From assembly GCF_042885655.1 (NCBI RefSeq), contig NZ_JBHVRO010000004.1, positions 248,001 through 312,000 of the forward strand: a stretch of DNA of 64,000 nt, in the 5' to 3' direction. This stretch comes from Psychrobacillus sp042885655. GTDB lineage: Bacteria; Bacillota; Bacilli; Bacillales_A; Planococcaceae. Position numbers and translations under genes: made by a program. Each line of letters starts with the position of its first letter. Position 1 is the stretch's first letter. The notes under the pieces are model-generated. The model ran no database searches, was not told the origin of the DNA, and was given only the letters and a program-made list of their open reading frames with translations. Below are positions 1 through 8,430 of this stretch, one piece after another.

Positions 1-327
1 ATTTCTCAAAGTAGACTTACTGAGGTGAAAATTGAAGACTCGGTTGCAAATTACACGAGTATTAGTTTTTCTAAACTCAAAAAAGTCGCATTTAACCGAA
101 CTACGCTAAATCGTGCTGATTTTATTGAAGCGTCATTTGATAAAGTAAGTTTTGAAAAATGTGAATTGGATGGAGCTAATTTTACGGAGACATCATTAGA
201 AAATATTGATTTGAGCTCTAATACATATGAGCAACTTACGGTTTCCATGGAGAAGCTTGCAGATTGTACTGTATCTACCGAACAAGCAATTGGGTTTGCA
301 AAATCATTAGGGCTAATCGTAAAATAA
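1..327 (+). CDS. Pentapeptide-repeat protein, C-terminal part (cut by window edge)
   Basis: The reading frame is open from the first base, so the start lies outside the window; an internal GTG at 25 is only an apparent start. Residues of about every fifth position are hydrophobic (for example LNRADF, FDKVSF, LDGANF), the pattern of pentapeptide repeats that fold into a right-handed beta helix. The last 35 residues leave the repeat pattern. Function is unknown; family members range from DNA mimics to structural proteins. A strong hairpin terminator follows directly. Confidence 0.7.
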   Translation: MSQSRLTEVKIEDSVANYTSISFSKLKKVAFNRTTLNRADFIEASFDKVSFEKCELDGANFTETSLENIDLSSNTYEQLTVSMEKLADCTVSTEQAIGFAKSLGLIVK

Positions 328-332
328 TAAAA

Positions 333-363
333 CCCCTTGTCCAAAAGACAAGGGGATCTCTTT
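333..363. terminator. Bidirectional Rho-independent terminator
   Basis: A perfect 9-bp stem (CCCCTTGTC / GACAAGGGG) with a 5-base loop is followed by a T-rich run. It sits between the pentapeptide gene and the convergent phosphate transporter and can serve both. Confidence 0.85.
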
Positions 364-1361
364 TAAAAAATTAAACTAAGAACTCTGTAAATGACAGCTG
401 CCAACATTGCAGAAATCGGTAGTGTTATGACCCAAGTAAGGACAATTTTTTTTGCTACTCCCCATTTTACACCTTTCACACGTTGAGCTGCTCCAACTCC
501 CATAATCGCAGAAGAGATAACATGTGTTGTGGAAACAGGTAAATGAATTGTAGTTGCCCCGAAAATAATCATAGCAGATGATAAATCAGCTGCTGCTCCG
601 TTGATCGGACGAATTTTCATGATTTTTCCGCCAACTGTTTTAATGATTTTATATCCACCAATAGAAGTTCCTAGTCCCATTGCAGTTGCGGCTGCTATAC
701 GAACCCACAACTGAATATCATCAGATGTTTGTAATTCTGCAGCAATCAAAGCCATAGTGATAATTCCCATTGCTTTTTGAGCATCATTTGTACCATGTGT
801 AAAAGATTGTAGTGCTGCTGTTCCGATTTGGAACGTGCGGAATCCTTTATTGGTTCCATATAAGCTCCTGTTTTTAAAGATTACTTTAAATAAAGACATC
901 ATTAAAAACCCAACTACAATCGCAATGAATGGAGAAATAATTAACGCTTCTAAGATTTTAACAAACCCAGTGTAGTTTAGTATCGCAAAACCAGCTGCAG
1001 AAATCGCAGCACCGGCAATAGAACCAATTAGTGCATGGGATGAACTAGATGGAATTCCGTAATACCAAGTAACTAAGTTCCAGATAATAGCTGAAAGTAG
1101 CGCAGCAAGAATAACTAGTGATCCGTTTTGTAGAGCAAATGGATCTACAATATCTTTCGTTATCGTTTTGGCAACCCCAGTAAAAGTAAGTGCCCCAACA
1201 AAGTTCATAGTTGCAGCCATCAGAATAGCTACTCTTGGCTTTAAAGCTCTCGTTGAAACAGATGTTGCGATTGCGTTAGCTGTATCATGAAATCCATTGA
1301 TAAAGTCAAAGCCTAGTGCGCAAATAACAACAAGAATGGTGAGAAAGAGTACATAATCCAT
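363..1361 (-). CDS. pit: PiT-family inorganic phosphate transporter
   Basis: A 332-residue multi-span membrane protein. Two PHO4 signature repeats are visible, GFDFINGFHDTANAIA near residue 17 and SFTHGTNDAQKAMG near residue 190, the inverted repeats that bind phosphate and cation in the PiT family. It imports phosphate using the proton or sodium gradient. The DUF47 gene lies 12 bases upstream on the same strand, a pairing typical of Pit systems, so both are probably co-transcribed. Length fits the short bacterial PiT type. Confidence 0.93.
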   Translation of the reverse strand: MDYVLFLTILVVICALGFDFINGFHDTANAIATSVSTRALKPRVAILMAATMNFVGALTFTGVAKTITKDIVDPFALQNGSLVILAALLSAIIWNLVTWYYGIPSSSSHALIGSIAGAAISAAGFAILNYTGFVKILEALIISPFIAIVVGFLMMSLFKVIFKNRSLYGTNKGFRTFQIGTAALQSFTHGTNDAQKAMGIITMALIAAELQTSDDIQLWVRIAAATAMGLGTSIGGYKIIKTVGGKIMKIRPINGAAADLSSAMIIFGATTIHLPVSTTHVISSAIMGVGAAQRVKGVKWGVAKKIVLTWVITLPISAMLAAVIYRVLSLIF

Positions 1362-1373
1362 ATAAACGCTCTC

Positions 1374-1994
1374 CTACGCATTACGCATGATAATTGTTTC
1401 AAGCGTATTAGCTACGTTTTGACAAAAATCTGCGATATCTTCTAATTGTTCATATATATCTTTAAATTGGATAATTCGAATAGGATCTTTTTCTTTTAAG
1501 AATAATTGTTTAATCGATGAACGCAATACTTCGTCACATTTTCGTTCGTAATCTTTAATAAGAATAGAGTGTTCATGCATTTGAAGTAATTTTTTATGAG
1601 CAAGGAGCTCCATAGCTTTTACGATTTCATCCGTACTTTTAACAATGTAACCTAAAAAAGTACGCATAGATTCATCAATTTCAATAAGAGAATACATTTC
1701 TAAATGGGCAGTGAAGTTATCAATTCCATCTAAAATATCGTCCATTGTAATAGCTAATTGCAGAATGTCTTCACGTTCAATTGGAGTCATAAAGGATTTA
1801 TTGAGCATAACAATTAAATCATGAATTAAAGTATCTCCGGCAGTCTCGAAATTTTTTAAATGTACACTAATTTCCTTTAAGTCTGAAAAAGTGTTAATAC
1901 GAAAATCGTCTGCATAATGAGCGGCTTCCTGTACATTTTTGGCAATTTTTAATAAGGAAGAAAAAAATGGATCTGGTTTTCTTGAACTAATCAT
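1374..1994 (-). CDS. DUF47-family Pit accessory protein (YkaA-like)
   Basis: A 206-residue all-helical protein of the PhoU-like DUF47 family, as in B. subtilis YkaA next to pit. Acidic/His-rich helices (for example TMDDILDGIDNFTAHLE) resemble the metal-binding face of PhoU. It is first in a two-gene operon with the phosphate transporter and presumably modulates it; this role is inferred from context. Start ATG is preceded by a CCAGGAGG ribosome site. Confidence 0.88.
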   Translation of the reverse strand: MISSRKPDPFFSSLLKIAKNVQEAAHYADDFRINTFSDLKEISVHLKNFETAGDTLIHDLIVMLNKSFMTPIEREDILQLAITMDDILDGIDNFTAHLEMYSLIEIDESMRTFLGYIVKSTDEIVKAMELLAHKKLLQMHEHSILIKDYERKCDEVLRSSIKQLFLKEKDPIRIIQFKDIYEQLEDIADFCQNVANTLETIIMRNA

Positions 1995-2131
1995 AAAAGC
2001 CTCCTGGACTTTAAGAATTTTTTGTTGTCGTTAATCTCAAATATCATAACAAAAAAAATGCAAAATCTACACACTTTTTACTTAAAGATTGCGAAATTTA
2101 CAATCCTGTAACATTACTCCCTAAAATAAGG

Positions 2132-2145
2132 TTACAATTATGTAA
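2132..2145. promoter_or_regulatory. Short palindrome upstream of the pit operon
   Basis: TTACA-ATTA-TGTAA is a perfect dyad, with a further TGTAAC at 2107-2112 facing GTTACA at 2131-2136. It lies in the 302-base gap between the divergent pit and yuaF operons, on the pit side. It could be an operator; no known consensus (including the direct-repeat Pho box) fits well. Confidence 0.3.
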
Positions 2146-2251
2146 TGAAAGCGTTTTAATTTCTAATTATTCGATTTATTGAAAGAATTGTCGAATAAAA
2201 AAGAATATAATTTAGGTGTAATAAATCTTTTTTAGCAAAAAAGTAAAAATA

Positions 2252-2277
2252 TGAAACTTTCTGAAATCGCAATCGTA
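2252..2277 (+). promoter_or_regulatory. ECF (sigma-W type) promoter of yuaF-floT
   Basis: TGAAAC (2252-2257), 16 bases, CGTA (2274-2277): an exact match to the extracytoplasmic sigma consensus. In B. subtilis yuaFG belongs to the sigma-W regulon, so both sequence and context agree. Transcription should begin near 2284. Confidence 0.85.
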
Positions 2278-2296
2278 TATATTAATTAGATGGATA

Positions 2297-2821
2297 TTGA
2301 ACAAGAAAGGAGTGGTAAAAATCGAACAATTCTTTTTATATGGTTTAATCATTGTAGGACTTATCACGATTTTATATGTATTGTTTGCGGATGCAATTGA
2401 TGGTATGGATGCAGGCATTTTTAACCCAACTGTGATTTTATCATTTATTTTATTCGTATGTGCAACTGGTTTTATATTATTAAAACTTACCGAGTGGAGT
2501 AATACGGTTATTATCGTCACTGCATTTATTGTTTCTTGTATTCTGTCGTTCTTGTTATACTTTTTTGTTTTGTTACCGTTGTCATCTGCGGAAGTTTCAA
2601 CTGCATATACAGACCAATCTTTGCAAGGTTCAGTGGGGAAAGTTATCGTTCCCATTCCTAAAGACGGATTTGGAGAAATTGTCATTGAAACGGTGAACGG
2701 GTTGATATCAAAACGAGCAGCTGAATATGACAATGAAGAAATTGATTATGGTAAAAAAGTGTTAGTCATTGATGTAGCAGGTGGAACATTTCTTGTAAAA
2801 GAATATGAACCATTGAAATAA
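2297..2821 (+). CDS. yuaF: NfeD-type membrane protein, flotillin partner (YuaF-like)
   Basis: A protein of about 170 residues with three transmembrane helices in its first 100 residues and a C-terminal OB-fold-like beta domain, the short NfeD1b layout without the serine-protease part. It lies 18 bases before floT, as in B. subtilis, where the pair organises membrane microdomains and fluidity. The start is uncertain: the only canonical starts are TTG 2297 and GTG 2312, but the AAAGGAG ribosome site at 2306-2312 is spaced 8 bases from an ATC codon at 2321, which would give a protein beginning M-E-Q-F-F. TTG 2297 would leave only about 13 bases of leader after the predicted transcription start. 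Confidence 0.8.
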   Translation: MNKKGVVKIEQFFLYGLIIVGLITILYVLFADAIDGMDAGIFNPTVILSFILFVCATGFILLKLTEWSNTVIIVTAFIVSCILSFLLYFFVLLPLSSAEVSTAYTDQSLQGSVGKVIVPIPKDGFGEIVIETVNGLISKRAAEYDNEEIDYGKKVLVIDVAGGTFLVKEYEPLK

Positions 2822-2839
2822 TAAAAAGGGGGAATAAGG

Positions 2840-4408
2840 TTGATAGATTTAAGTCTTTTAATAATCATTGGAATTGTTGTGTTCGTTATAGTAATAATGC
2901 TTGCGGTGTACGTTACAAAGTACCGAACAGTTGGACCAGATGAAGCATTGATCGTAACAGGAAGTTATTTAGGGTCGAAAAATGTACATACAGACGACTC
3001 TGGAAATCGTATTAAAATAATTCGTGGTGGAGGTACATTTGTATATCCAGTATTCCAACAAGGCGAACCGCTTAGTCTTCTATCTAGTAAATTAGAGGTT
3101 ACAACACCTGAAGTATATACGGAGCAAGGAGTTCCCGTTATGGCGGATGGTACGGCGATTATTAAAATAGGTGGTTCTATTTCTGAAATTGCAACTGCTG
3201 CGGAACAATTTCTAGGAAAATCAAAAGCAGATCGCGAAAACGAAGCGAAGGAAGTATTAGAAGGCCACTTACGTTCCATATTAGGATCCATGACAGTAGA
3301 AGAGATTTATAAAAATCGTGACAAGTTTTCTCAGGAAGTACAACGTGTTGCTTCTCAAGATTTGGCGAAGATGGGTTTAATCATTGTTTCCTTTACAATT
3401 AAAGATGTTCGAGACAAAAATGGCTATTTAGACTCTTTAGGGAAACCAAGAATTGCTCAAGTGAAACGAGACGCAGACATTGCGACGGCTGAAGCAGAAA
3501 AAGAAACACGTATTAAACGTGCGGAAGCGTCAAAGGATGCGCAACGAGCTGAGATAGAACGAGCTACAGAAATTGCGGAAGCGGAAAAAGAAAATCAATT
3601 AAAAGTAGCAGAATACCGTCGTGAACAAGATATTGCAAAAGCTCGCGCCGACCAAGCATATGAATTAGAAACTGCTCGATCAAAACAAGAAGTAACCGAA
3701 CAAGAAATGCAAATTCAAATTATCGAGCGTCAAAAACAAATTGAATTGGAAGAAAAAGAAATATTACGTCGTGAAAAGCAATATGACTCCGAAGTAAAGA
3801 AAAAAGCAGATGCTGATCGTTATGCGATTGAACAAAATGCAGCAGCAGCTAAGTCTCGTGAAATTGCAGAAGCAGATGCAGAAAAGTACCGAATTGAAGC
3901 AAAAGCAAAAGCGGATGCGGAAAAAGTACGTCTTGACGGACTTGCAAAAGCAGATTCCCAACGAGCACAAGGTGAATCTGAAGCAGATGTTATTCGCTTA
4001 AAAGGTCTTGCGGAAGCGGAAGCAAAACGTAAAATTGCAGAAGCATTTGAAATGTACGGTCAAGCAGCAGTTCTAGACATGATTGTTCACATGCTACCTG
4101 AATATGCGAAGCAAATCGCAAGTCCACTTTCAAATATCGACAAAATTACAGTAGTAGATACAGGAAGTGGAGAAGGCGGAGGGGGAGCAAACAAAATCAC
4201 CTCTTATGCAACCAACTTAATGTCTACTCTTCAAGAAACATTAAAAGCATCTTCTGGAATTGATGTAAAGGAAATGTTAGAGAACTACGCCGGAAAAGGA
4301 AATATCCGTCCGAGCATCGAACAACTTACGCAAGAAGTAAAGAGTGCAAACCTTAAACAACCAACAGAACAATTGGATAACAAAAAAGCAGAAGAAGTGA
4401 AGGTATAA
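2840..4408 (+). CDS. floT: Flotillin FloT
   Basis: A 522-residue SPFH-domain protein: N-terminal hydrophobic anchor (residues 3-25), band-7/SPFH domain to about residue 190, then a long coiled coil rich in Glu-Ala repeats (about 200-400), and a C-terminal oligomerisation tail. It scaffolds functional membrane microdomains together with NfeD. The TTG start at 2840 has an AAGGGGG ribosome site 6-8 bases upstream. It is slightly longer than B. subtilis FloT (YuaG), with a Gly-rich stretch (GSGEGGGG) near residue 440. Confidence 0.93.
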   Translation: MIDLSLLIIIGIVVFVIVIMLAVYVTKYRTVGPDEALIVTGSYLGSKNVHTDDSGNRIKIIRGGGTFVYPVFQQGEPLSLLSSKLEVTTPEVYTEQGVPVMADGTAIIKIGGSISEIATAAEQFLGKSKADRENEAKEVLEGHLRSILGSMTVEEIYKNRDKFSQEVQRVASQDLAKMGLIIVSFTIKDVRDKNGYLDSLGKPRIAQVKRDADIATAEAEKETRIKRAEASKDAQRAEIERATEIAEAEKENQLKVAEYRREQDIAKARADQAYELETARSKQEVTEQEMQIQIIERQKQIELEEKEILRREKQYDSEVKKKADADRYAIEQNAAAAKSREIAEADAEKYRIEAKAKADAEKVRLDGLAKADSQRAQGESEADVIRLKGLAEAEAKRKIAEAFEMYGQAAVLDMIVHMLPEYAKQIASPLSNIDKITVVDTGSGEGGGGANKITSYATNLMSTLQETLKASSGIDVKEMLENYAGKGNIRPSIEQLTQEVKSANLKQPTEQLDNKKAEEVKV

Positions 4409-4420
4409 TAATAGTAGAAG

Positions 4421-4458
4421 AGAGTCGAAACGCTATATGCGTTTTGACTCTCTTTTTT
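4421..4458 (+). terminator. Rho-independent terminator after floT
   Basis: GAGTCGAAACGC pairs with GCGTTTTGACTC across a short loop (one G-T pair), followed by seven T residues. Confidence 0.85.
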
Positions 4459-4472
4459 TGTATAGTATTTGG

Positions 4473-4502
4473 ATTATCGTCCTGCAAAACCAGTGTTCAT
4501 CG
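4473..4502 (+). repeat. Fragment of dispersed repeat family A (left edge)
   Basis: These 30 bases match the left border of repeat copy A4 (62811-62840) with two mismatches: GGATTATCGTCC, then CCAGTGTTCAT. The rest of family A is absent here, so this is a border remnant or a shared insertion target. Confidence 0.6.
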
Positions 4503-4534
4503 AACCGCCGTAGAGGAAATCAGGAGGCATTCAT

Positions 4535-4621
4535 ATGTTACTCTTCTTGAAAGGACTGGGCGTCTGTTTGCCCAATTTTTATTATAAGAATCAATTATTC
4601 TTTTCTTATGTATTGTACTAG
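4535..4621 (+). CDS. Possible 28-residue small ORF
   Basis: ATG 4535 is preceded by a perfect AGGAGG at 4522-4527 with 7-base spacing, and the frame runs 28 codons to TAG. The peptide begins MLLFLKGLGVC and ends with aromatic residues. A GGGC/GCCC hairpin followed by AATTTTT lies inside the frame (about 4556-4580), which may argue that this is instead a leader or a terminator region. No homologue is recognised. Confidence 0.35.
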   Translation: MLLFLKGLGVCLPNFYYKNQLFFSYVLY

Positions 4622-4640
4622 TGTAAAAATTTTGACTACT

Positions 4641-4649
4641 TGTTATAAT
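4641..4649 (+). promoter_or_regulatory. Extended -10 promoter for the HD-GYP gene
   Basis: TGTTATAAT fits the extended -10 (TGnTATAAT). No good -35 is visible. It lies 56 bases before the HD-GYP start. Confidence 0.5.
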
Positions 4650-4704
4650 AAAATATACTGTTAATTCGTCATTTTTCTACAAAATAATCCTATGGAGGTA
4701 TAGT

Positions 4705-5643
4705 ATGAATAAACCAAAATCTCAATCTTACCGTAATTATGATCAAAATGGATATCCTGTGCTTCGTTTAGGATATGCAGACGTTGTATTGCTTGGAAGA
4801 TGGGATGGTTTGTCGAATGCCCTTTTTACATTGTATAAAAACAGAACTTTTTGGGTGAAATACGATATGGGAGATAATAATCAGACGATAGAAGCCTATA
4901 CACTTCTCAACGGAATTGTGGAAATGGAATACGAGGGAAAAAGACGTGTAATAGAAATTGGTGAAACAATCGATGCTTCCAAATATGAAAATATTATTTC
5001 GTTTTATGGGAAAACAGAAGCGGATATCCTTATAAAAATGAACTCTGAAAAGTTTGAACAGAATTTTTTTGAAACGAAACTTTTACAAAAAGAGGCGGAC
5101 GCAATTGAAGCAGTTGACGGCTATACTTATATGCATTGTAACCGTATTAAAGATTATTCATTAGAAGTTTGGAACTATCTAAAACTACCAGTAGAAAGTC
5201 TGAGTAGACTTAGATGGGGTGCTTATTTTCATGATATAGGAAAGCGTGACATACCAATTGAAATATTAAATAAGTCCGGGAAGTTAACTGCAGAGGAATG
5301 GGAAATCATGAAATCCCATACGACCCTAGGTGCAGATATTATGAGAAAGCATTCTATAAAATGGCTGGAAGATAGTGCTTTTATTGTAGAGCAGCATCAT
5401 GAAAGGTATGACGGGAAGGGATATCCTTTTGGGCTTAAAGGCGATGAAATCACATTAGAAGCTTCCATTGTTTCAGTTGTTGATGCTTTTGATGCAATGA
5501 CCACCGATAGAGTGTATAAAAAGGCACTATCTATAGAAGAAGCTATTAAAGAACTTGGAAAAGGCAAAGGTACACAGTTTAATCCTGTAGTAGTAGATGC
5601 TTTTATCGAAATATTAAAGAATAAACAATTTGAGTGGATTTAA
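4705..5643 (+). CDS. HD-GYP domain cyclic-di-GMP phosphodiesterase
   Basis: A 312-residue soluble protein. Residues 1-110 form a beta-rich, cupin-like N-terminal region of unknown ligand. The C-terminal half carries the HD pair (FHDIGKRDIP, about residue 174), the following HH metal ligand region (EQHHERYDGKGYP, about 230-240) and the GYP signature. The family hydrolyses cyclic di-GMP; the activity here is inferred from intact motifs. ATG 4705 has an ATGGAGGT ribosome site. A decayed copy of the same domain follows at 5696-5799. Confidence 0.85.
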   Translation: MNKPKSQSYRNYDQNGYPVLRLGYADVVLLGRWDGLSNALFTLYKNRTFWVKYDMGDNNQTIEAYTLLNGIVEMEYEGKRRVIEIGETIDASKYENIISFYGKTEADILIKMNSEKFEQNFFETKLLQKEADAIEAVDGYTYMHCNRIKDYSLEVWNYLKLPVESLSRLRWGAYFHDIGKRDIPIEILNKSGKLTAEEWEIMKSHTTLGADIMRKHSIKWLEDSAFIVEQHHERYDGKGYPFGLKGDEITLEASIVSVVDAFDAMTTDRVYKKALSIEEAIKELGKGKGTQFNPVVVDAFIEILKNKQFEWI

Positions 5644-5695
5644 TTGTTAGAGCTTTCCATTGAATTTATAGAATATGAATGAAAAATTATCAAGA

Positions 5696-5799
5696 ACCAA
5701 AGATTATAGTGCGAAGTCGCTTTAATTGTAGAAGTGCATCACGAGCGATATGATAGAAAAGAATATCCACATGGAATAATGAGAGAAGAAATACTTTAA
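5696..5799 (+). pseudogene. Degenerate HD-GYP fragment
   Basis: In the frame starting at 5719 the sequence reads ALIVEVHHERYDRKEYPHG then IMREEIL and a TAA at 5797-5799, clearly aligned to AFIVEQHHERYDGKGYPFG of the gene just upstream. The bases before it (GATTATAGTGCG) still match GATAGTGCT of the parent. There is no start codon, no rest of the domain, and the GYP glycine is changed to Glu. It is the remnant of a tandem duplicate or of a second HD-GYP gene. Confidence 0.75.
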
Positions 5800-5894
5800 A
5801 AGTTGGTATGTAGTTTAATCCCACTGGGGTAGATTAATTTAGATAAAGTTGAATGAAAGAAATAACGAGTGGCAATGAAAAGGAGTGGAGAAAA

Positions 5895-7271
5895 ATGTCT
5901 TTTCGTATTGAGCATGATTCTATGGGAGAAATTAAAGTTCCACAAGATAGTCTTTGGGGAGCACAAACACAAAGATCGAAAGAAAACTTTAAAATTGGTA
6001 ATGAAAAAATGCCGATTGGTGTTGTTCATGGATTAGCCCTATTAAAAAAATCAGCAGCAATTGTTAGTCATTCTCTTGGCAACTTATCCGAAGATAAAAA
6101 AGATGCAATTATCGCTGCCGCTGACGAAATACTAGCTGGCAAACTAGATGCGCATTTTCCATTAGTCGTCTGGCAAACGGGTAGTGGTACACAATCGAAT
6201 ATGAATGTGAATGAAGTTATTGCCCATCGTGGTAATCAAATTCTTGAACAAAAAGGCAGTGAAGAACGTCTTCATCCAAATGATGATGTAAATAAATCAC
6301 AGAGCTCGAATGATACATTTCCAACAGCATTACATATTGCAGGAGTACTTGCAGTAGAACAACGGCTTTTACCAGCAATTGATGTTTTAAAAGAAACGAT
6401 TGGGAAGAAATCAGAACAATTCATGGATATCGTGAAAATTGGCCGTACACACTTACAAGATGCAACACCTCTTTCACTTGGGCAAGAATTCAGTGGATGG
6501 CATAGAATGTTAGAAAAGTCATCGAAAATGATCTTGCAAAGTGTGCAAGATATGAAAGAGTTAGCAATTGGTGGAACCGCAGTAGGGACGGGTCTAAACG
6601 CTCCAAAAGGATTCGGCGATTTGGTTGCAGCTGAAATTTCCAAAGCTTTAGGAATAGTATTCACTTCTGCAAAAAATAAGTTTCATTCCTTAACAAGCTA
6701 TGATGATGTTGTATATGTGCATGGTGCTGTGAAGGCACTTGCGGCAGATTTAATGAAAATCGCAAATGATGTTCGATTACTTGCAAGTGGACCTAGATCT
6801 GGAATAGGGGAGATTACTATCCCCGAAAATGAACCAGGAAGTTCCATTATGCCTGGTAAAGTAAACCCTACACAAAGTGAAGCAATGACAATGGTTGTTG
6901 CGCAAGTAATGGGGAATGATACTACCATTAGTTTTGCAGCAAGCCAGGGGAATTATCAACTAAATGTTTTCAAACCTGTAATTATTCATAATTTCCTTCA
7001 GTCTGTTGGATTAATAAGTGATGCAATTATTAGCTTTAACAATAACTGTGCGATTGGAATTGAGCCTAATCTGGAAACAATTCAACATCATGTGAACAAT
7101 TCACTTATGCTTGTTACAGCATTAAATCCTTATATCGGTTATGAGAATGCAGCGAAAATAGCAAAATATGCACATAAAAACGGTTCAACATTAAAAGAAG
7201 CAGCGATAGGACTTAATTTACTAACAGCTGAAAAATTTGATGAAATCGTACGACCTGAAAAAATGATCTAA
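5895..7271 (+). CDS. fumC: Fumarate hydratase, class II
   Basis: A 458-residue enzyme of the fumarase/aspartase superfamily that interconverts fumarate and L-malate in the TCA cycle. The signature loop GSSIMPGKVNPTQSE lies near residue 315, with the flexible catalytic Ser in SSIMPGKVN; the upstream TGSGTQSNMNVNE and GRTHLQDATPLSLGQEFSG blocks complete the active site. The frame is open to 5853, but ATG 5895 is chosen because AAAAGGAGTGG precedes it and MSFRIEHDSMGE is the usual N terminus. No iron-sulfur cluster is expected. Confidence 0.95.
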   Translation: MSFRIEHDSMGEIKVPQDSLWGAQTQRSKENFKIGNEKMPIGVVHGLALLKKSAAIVSHSLGNLSEDKKDAIIAAADEILAGKLDAHFPLVVWQTGSGTQSNMNVNEVIAHRGNQILEQKGSEERLHPNDDVNKSQSSNDTFPTALHIAGVLAVEQRLLPAIDVLKETIGKKSEQFMDIVKIGRTHLQDATPLSLGQEFSGWHRMLEKSSKMILQSVQDMKELAIGGTAVGTGLNAPKGFGDLVAAEISKALGIVFTSAKNKFHSLTSYDDVVYVHGAVKALAADLMKIANDVRLLASGPRSGIGEITIPENEPGSSIMPGKVNPTQSEAMTMVVAQVMGNDTTISFAASQGNYQLNVFKPVIIHNFLQSVGLISDAIISFNNNCAIGIEPNLETIQHHVNNSLMLVTALNPYIGYENAAKIAKYAHKNGSTLKEAAIGLNLLTAEKFDEIVRPEKMI

Positions 7272-7292
7272 TCTGAAGAGGAAGTTTATAAA

Positions 7293-7784
7293 ATGAAAAA
7301 GTTATTATTTCTATTGTTTAGTGCTTTATTAGTGCTTTCTGCTTGTGGTCAAAAAGGTTCTCAAGAAAAACAAGAAGACCATGAAAATCATATCGCTCAT
7401 TTAGCTAATGGTGATTTACAAGAGACAACAGCATCCGCTGACGTTTTGCCTACATTTTTAGACAGTCAATCCGAAGATATGAAAATTGTTTACCAAGCAG
7501 CGGCAAAAGCAAATGATGTGTTAAAATGGATGCCTTGCTACTGTGGTTGCGGAGATAGTGCAGGTCATGTGAGCAACTTTAACTGTTTCGTGCATGATAT
7601 AAAAGAAGGTGGAGAAGTTGTTTGGGATGATCATGGAACTCGTTGTACTACATGTTTAGAGACTGCCGTAATGTCTATTCAAATGGTACAAGAAGGAAAA
7701 TCATTTATCGAAATTCGTAATGCTATCGATAAAGCTTATAGTGATGGCTATGCTGCTCCAACTGATACACCAATGCCTTCATAA
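7293..7784 (+). CDS. PCYCGC-motif lipoprotein
   Basis: A 163-residue exported protein. The signal peptide ends in the lipobox LSAC (Cys near residue 18), so it should be lipid-anchored outside the membrane. The hallmark PCYCGCGDSAGH motif lies near residue 80, with four further cysteines after it (NFNCFVHD, TRCTTCLET), the conserved PCYCGC-family layout. Metal binding is plausible but unproven. It follows fumC by 21 bases and has its own strong terminator. Confidence 0.85.
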   Translation: MKKLLFLLFSALLVLSACGQKGSQEKQEDHENHIAHLANGDLQETTASADVLPTFLDSQSEDMKIVYQAAAKANDVLKWMPCYCGCGDSAGHVSNFNCFVHDIKEGGEVVWDDHGTRCTTCLETAVMSIQMVQEGKSFIEIRNAIDKAYSDGYAAPTDTPMPS

Positions 7785-7795
7785 AAATTAATACA

Positions 7796-7833
7796 GCTCC
7801 TTTTCATTTTAAAATGAGAAGGAGCTTTTTTTT
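7796..7833 (+). terminator. Rho-independent terminator after PCYCGC gene
   Basis: GCTCCTTTTCATTTT folds on AAAATGAGAAGGAGC as a nearly continuous 15-bp hairpin, then eight T residues. Confidence 0.9.
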
Positions 7834-7927
7834 ACAAAGAAAGGAAAAATATTTTCAAAAATTACTTCACCTTAAAGTATCATTCTCTAGTTATTCAAAC
7901 TAAACGCATACTGTTCACACAAGTTCC

Positions 7928-8105
7928 AAGAGGGCGACAGACAAACATTCACTACAAAATTACAGAAAAAATGGATCGTGAAGACAAAGTCACTTCACGA
8001 TTCATTACTCTAACGGTAATGATGTAGCTAATGTTTCTTCCAAATCACTCAGGAAATGGTAAAGACAAGTTGAACTTAAAAAAGATGCTTGCGTTTTTAT
8101 TACAA
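7928..8105. repeat. Dispersed repeat family B, copy B1
   Basis: This copy begins AGAGGGCGACAGACAAACATT and ends near GATGCTTGCGTTTTTATT. It aligns over its length with copies B3 (15420-15598) and B4 (32956-33136). It contains a central hairpin at 7971-8004 (GATCGTGAAG / CTTCACGATT). It is non-coding in all frames. Confidence 0.8.
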
Positions 8106-8139
8106 AATAAGAAAGTATATGACGTAGCACTACCATAAA

Positions 8140-8330
8140 TCCAGTGTTCCTAGTACTTGAAATAATTAAACAATACCGTGAATTTCCGTTTCAGGTGGAC
8201 GCGTTCCGCGGGGTGAGCGATGAGCCATCACCGCCGCTACGCGTTCGTTGTGATGGCTAATCTGTCTCACTCATCCCGCAGGAGTCGCCACCTTTCACTA
8301 CAATCCAATAAGTGAGTAGTACATAACAAG
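8140..8330. repeat. Dispersed repeat family A, copy A1
   Basis: Roughly 190 bases from CCAGTGTTCC to GAGTAGTACATAAC. Arms AGGTGGACGC (8193-8202) and GTCGCCACCT (8284-8293) are inverted, and inside them GGGTGAG and ATGAGCCATCAC pair with GTGATGGCTAAT and CTCACTCATCCC. The whole element can fold into a long imperfect hairpin. Four more copies are in this window. Confidence 0.85.
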
Positions 8331-8430
8331 AAGCTGTAGCCCATTGATCGCTAAGAGGATAGAATTAGTTTAAGTAAACGTAGTGATTATTCAATCTTTT
8401 AATGGTTGTTGAATAAGAGATGCTATTAAC

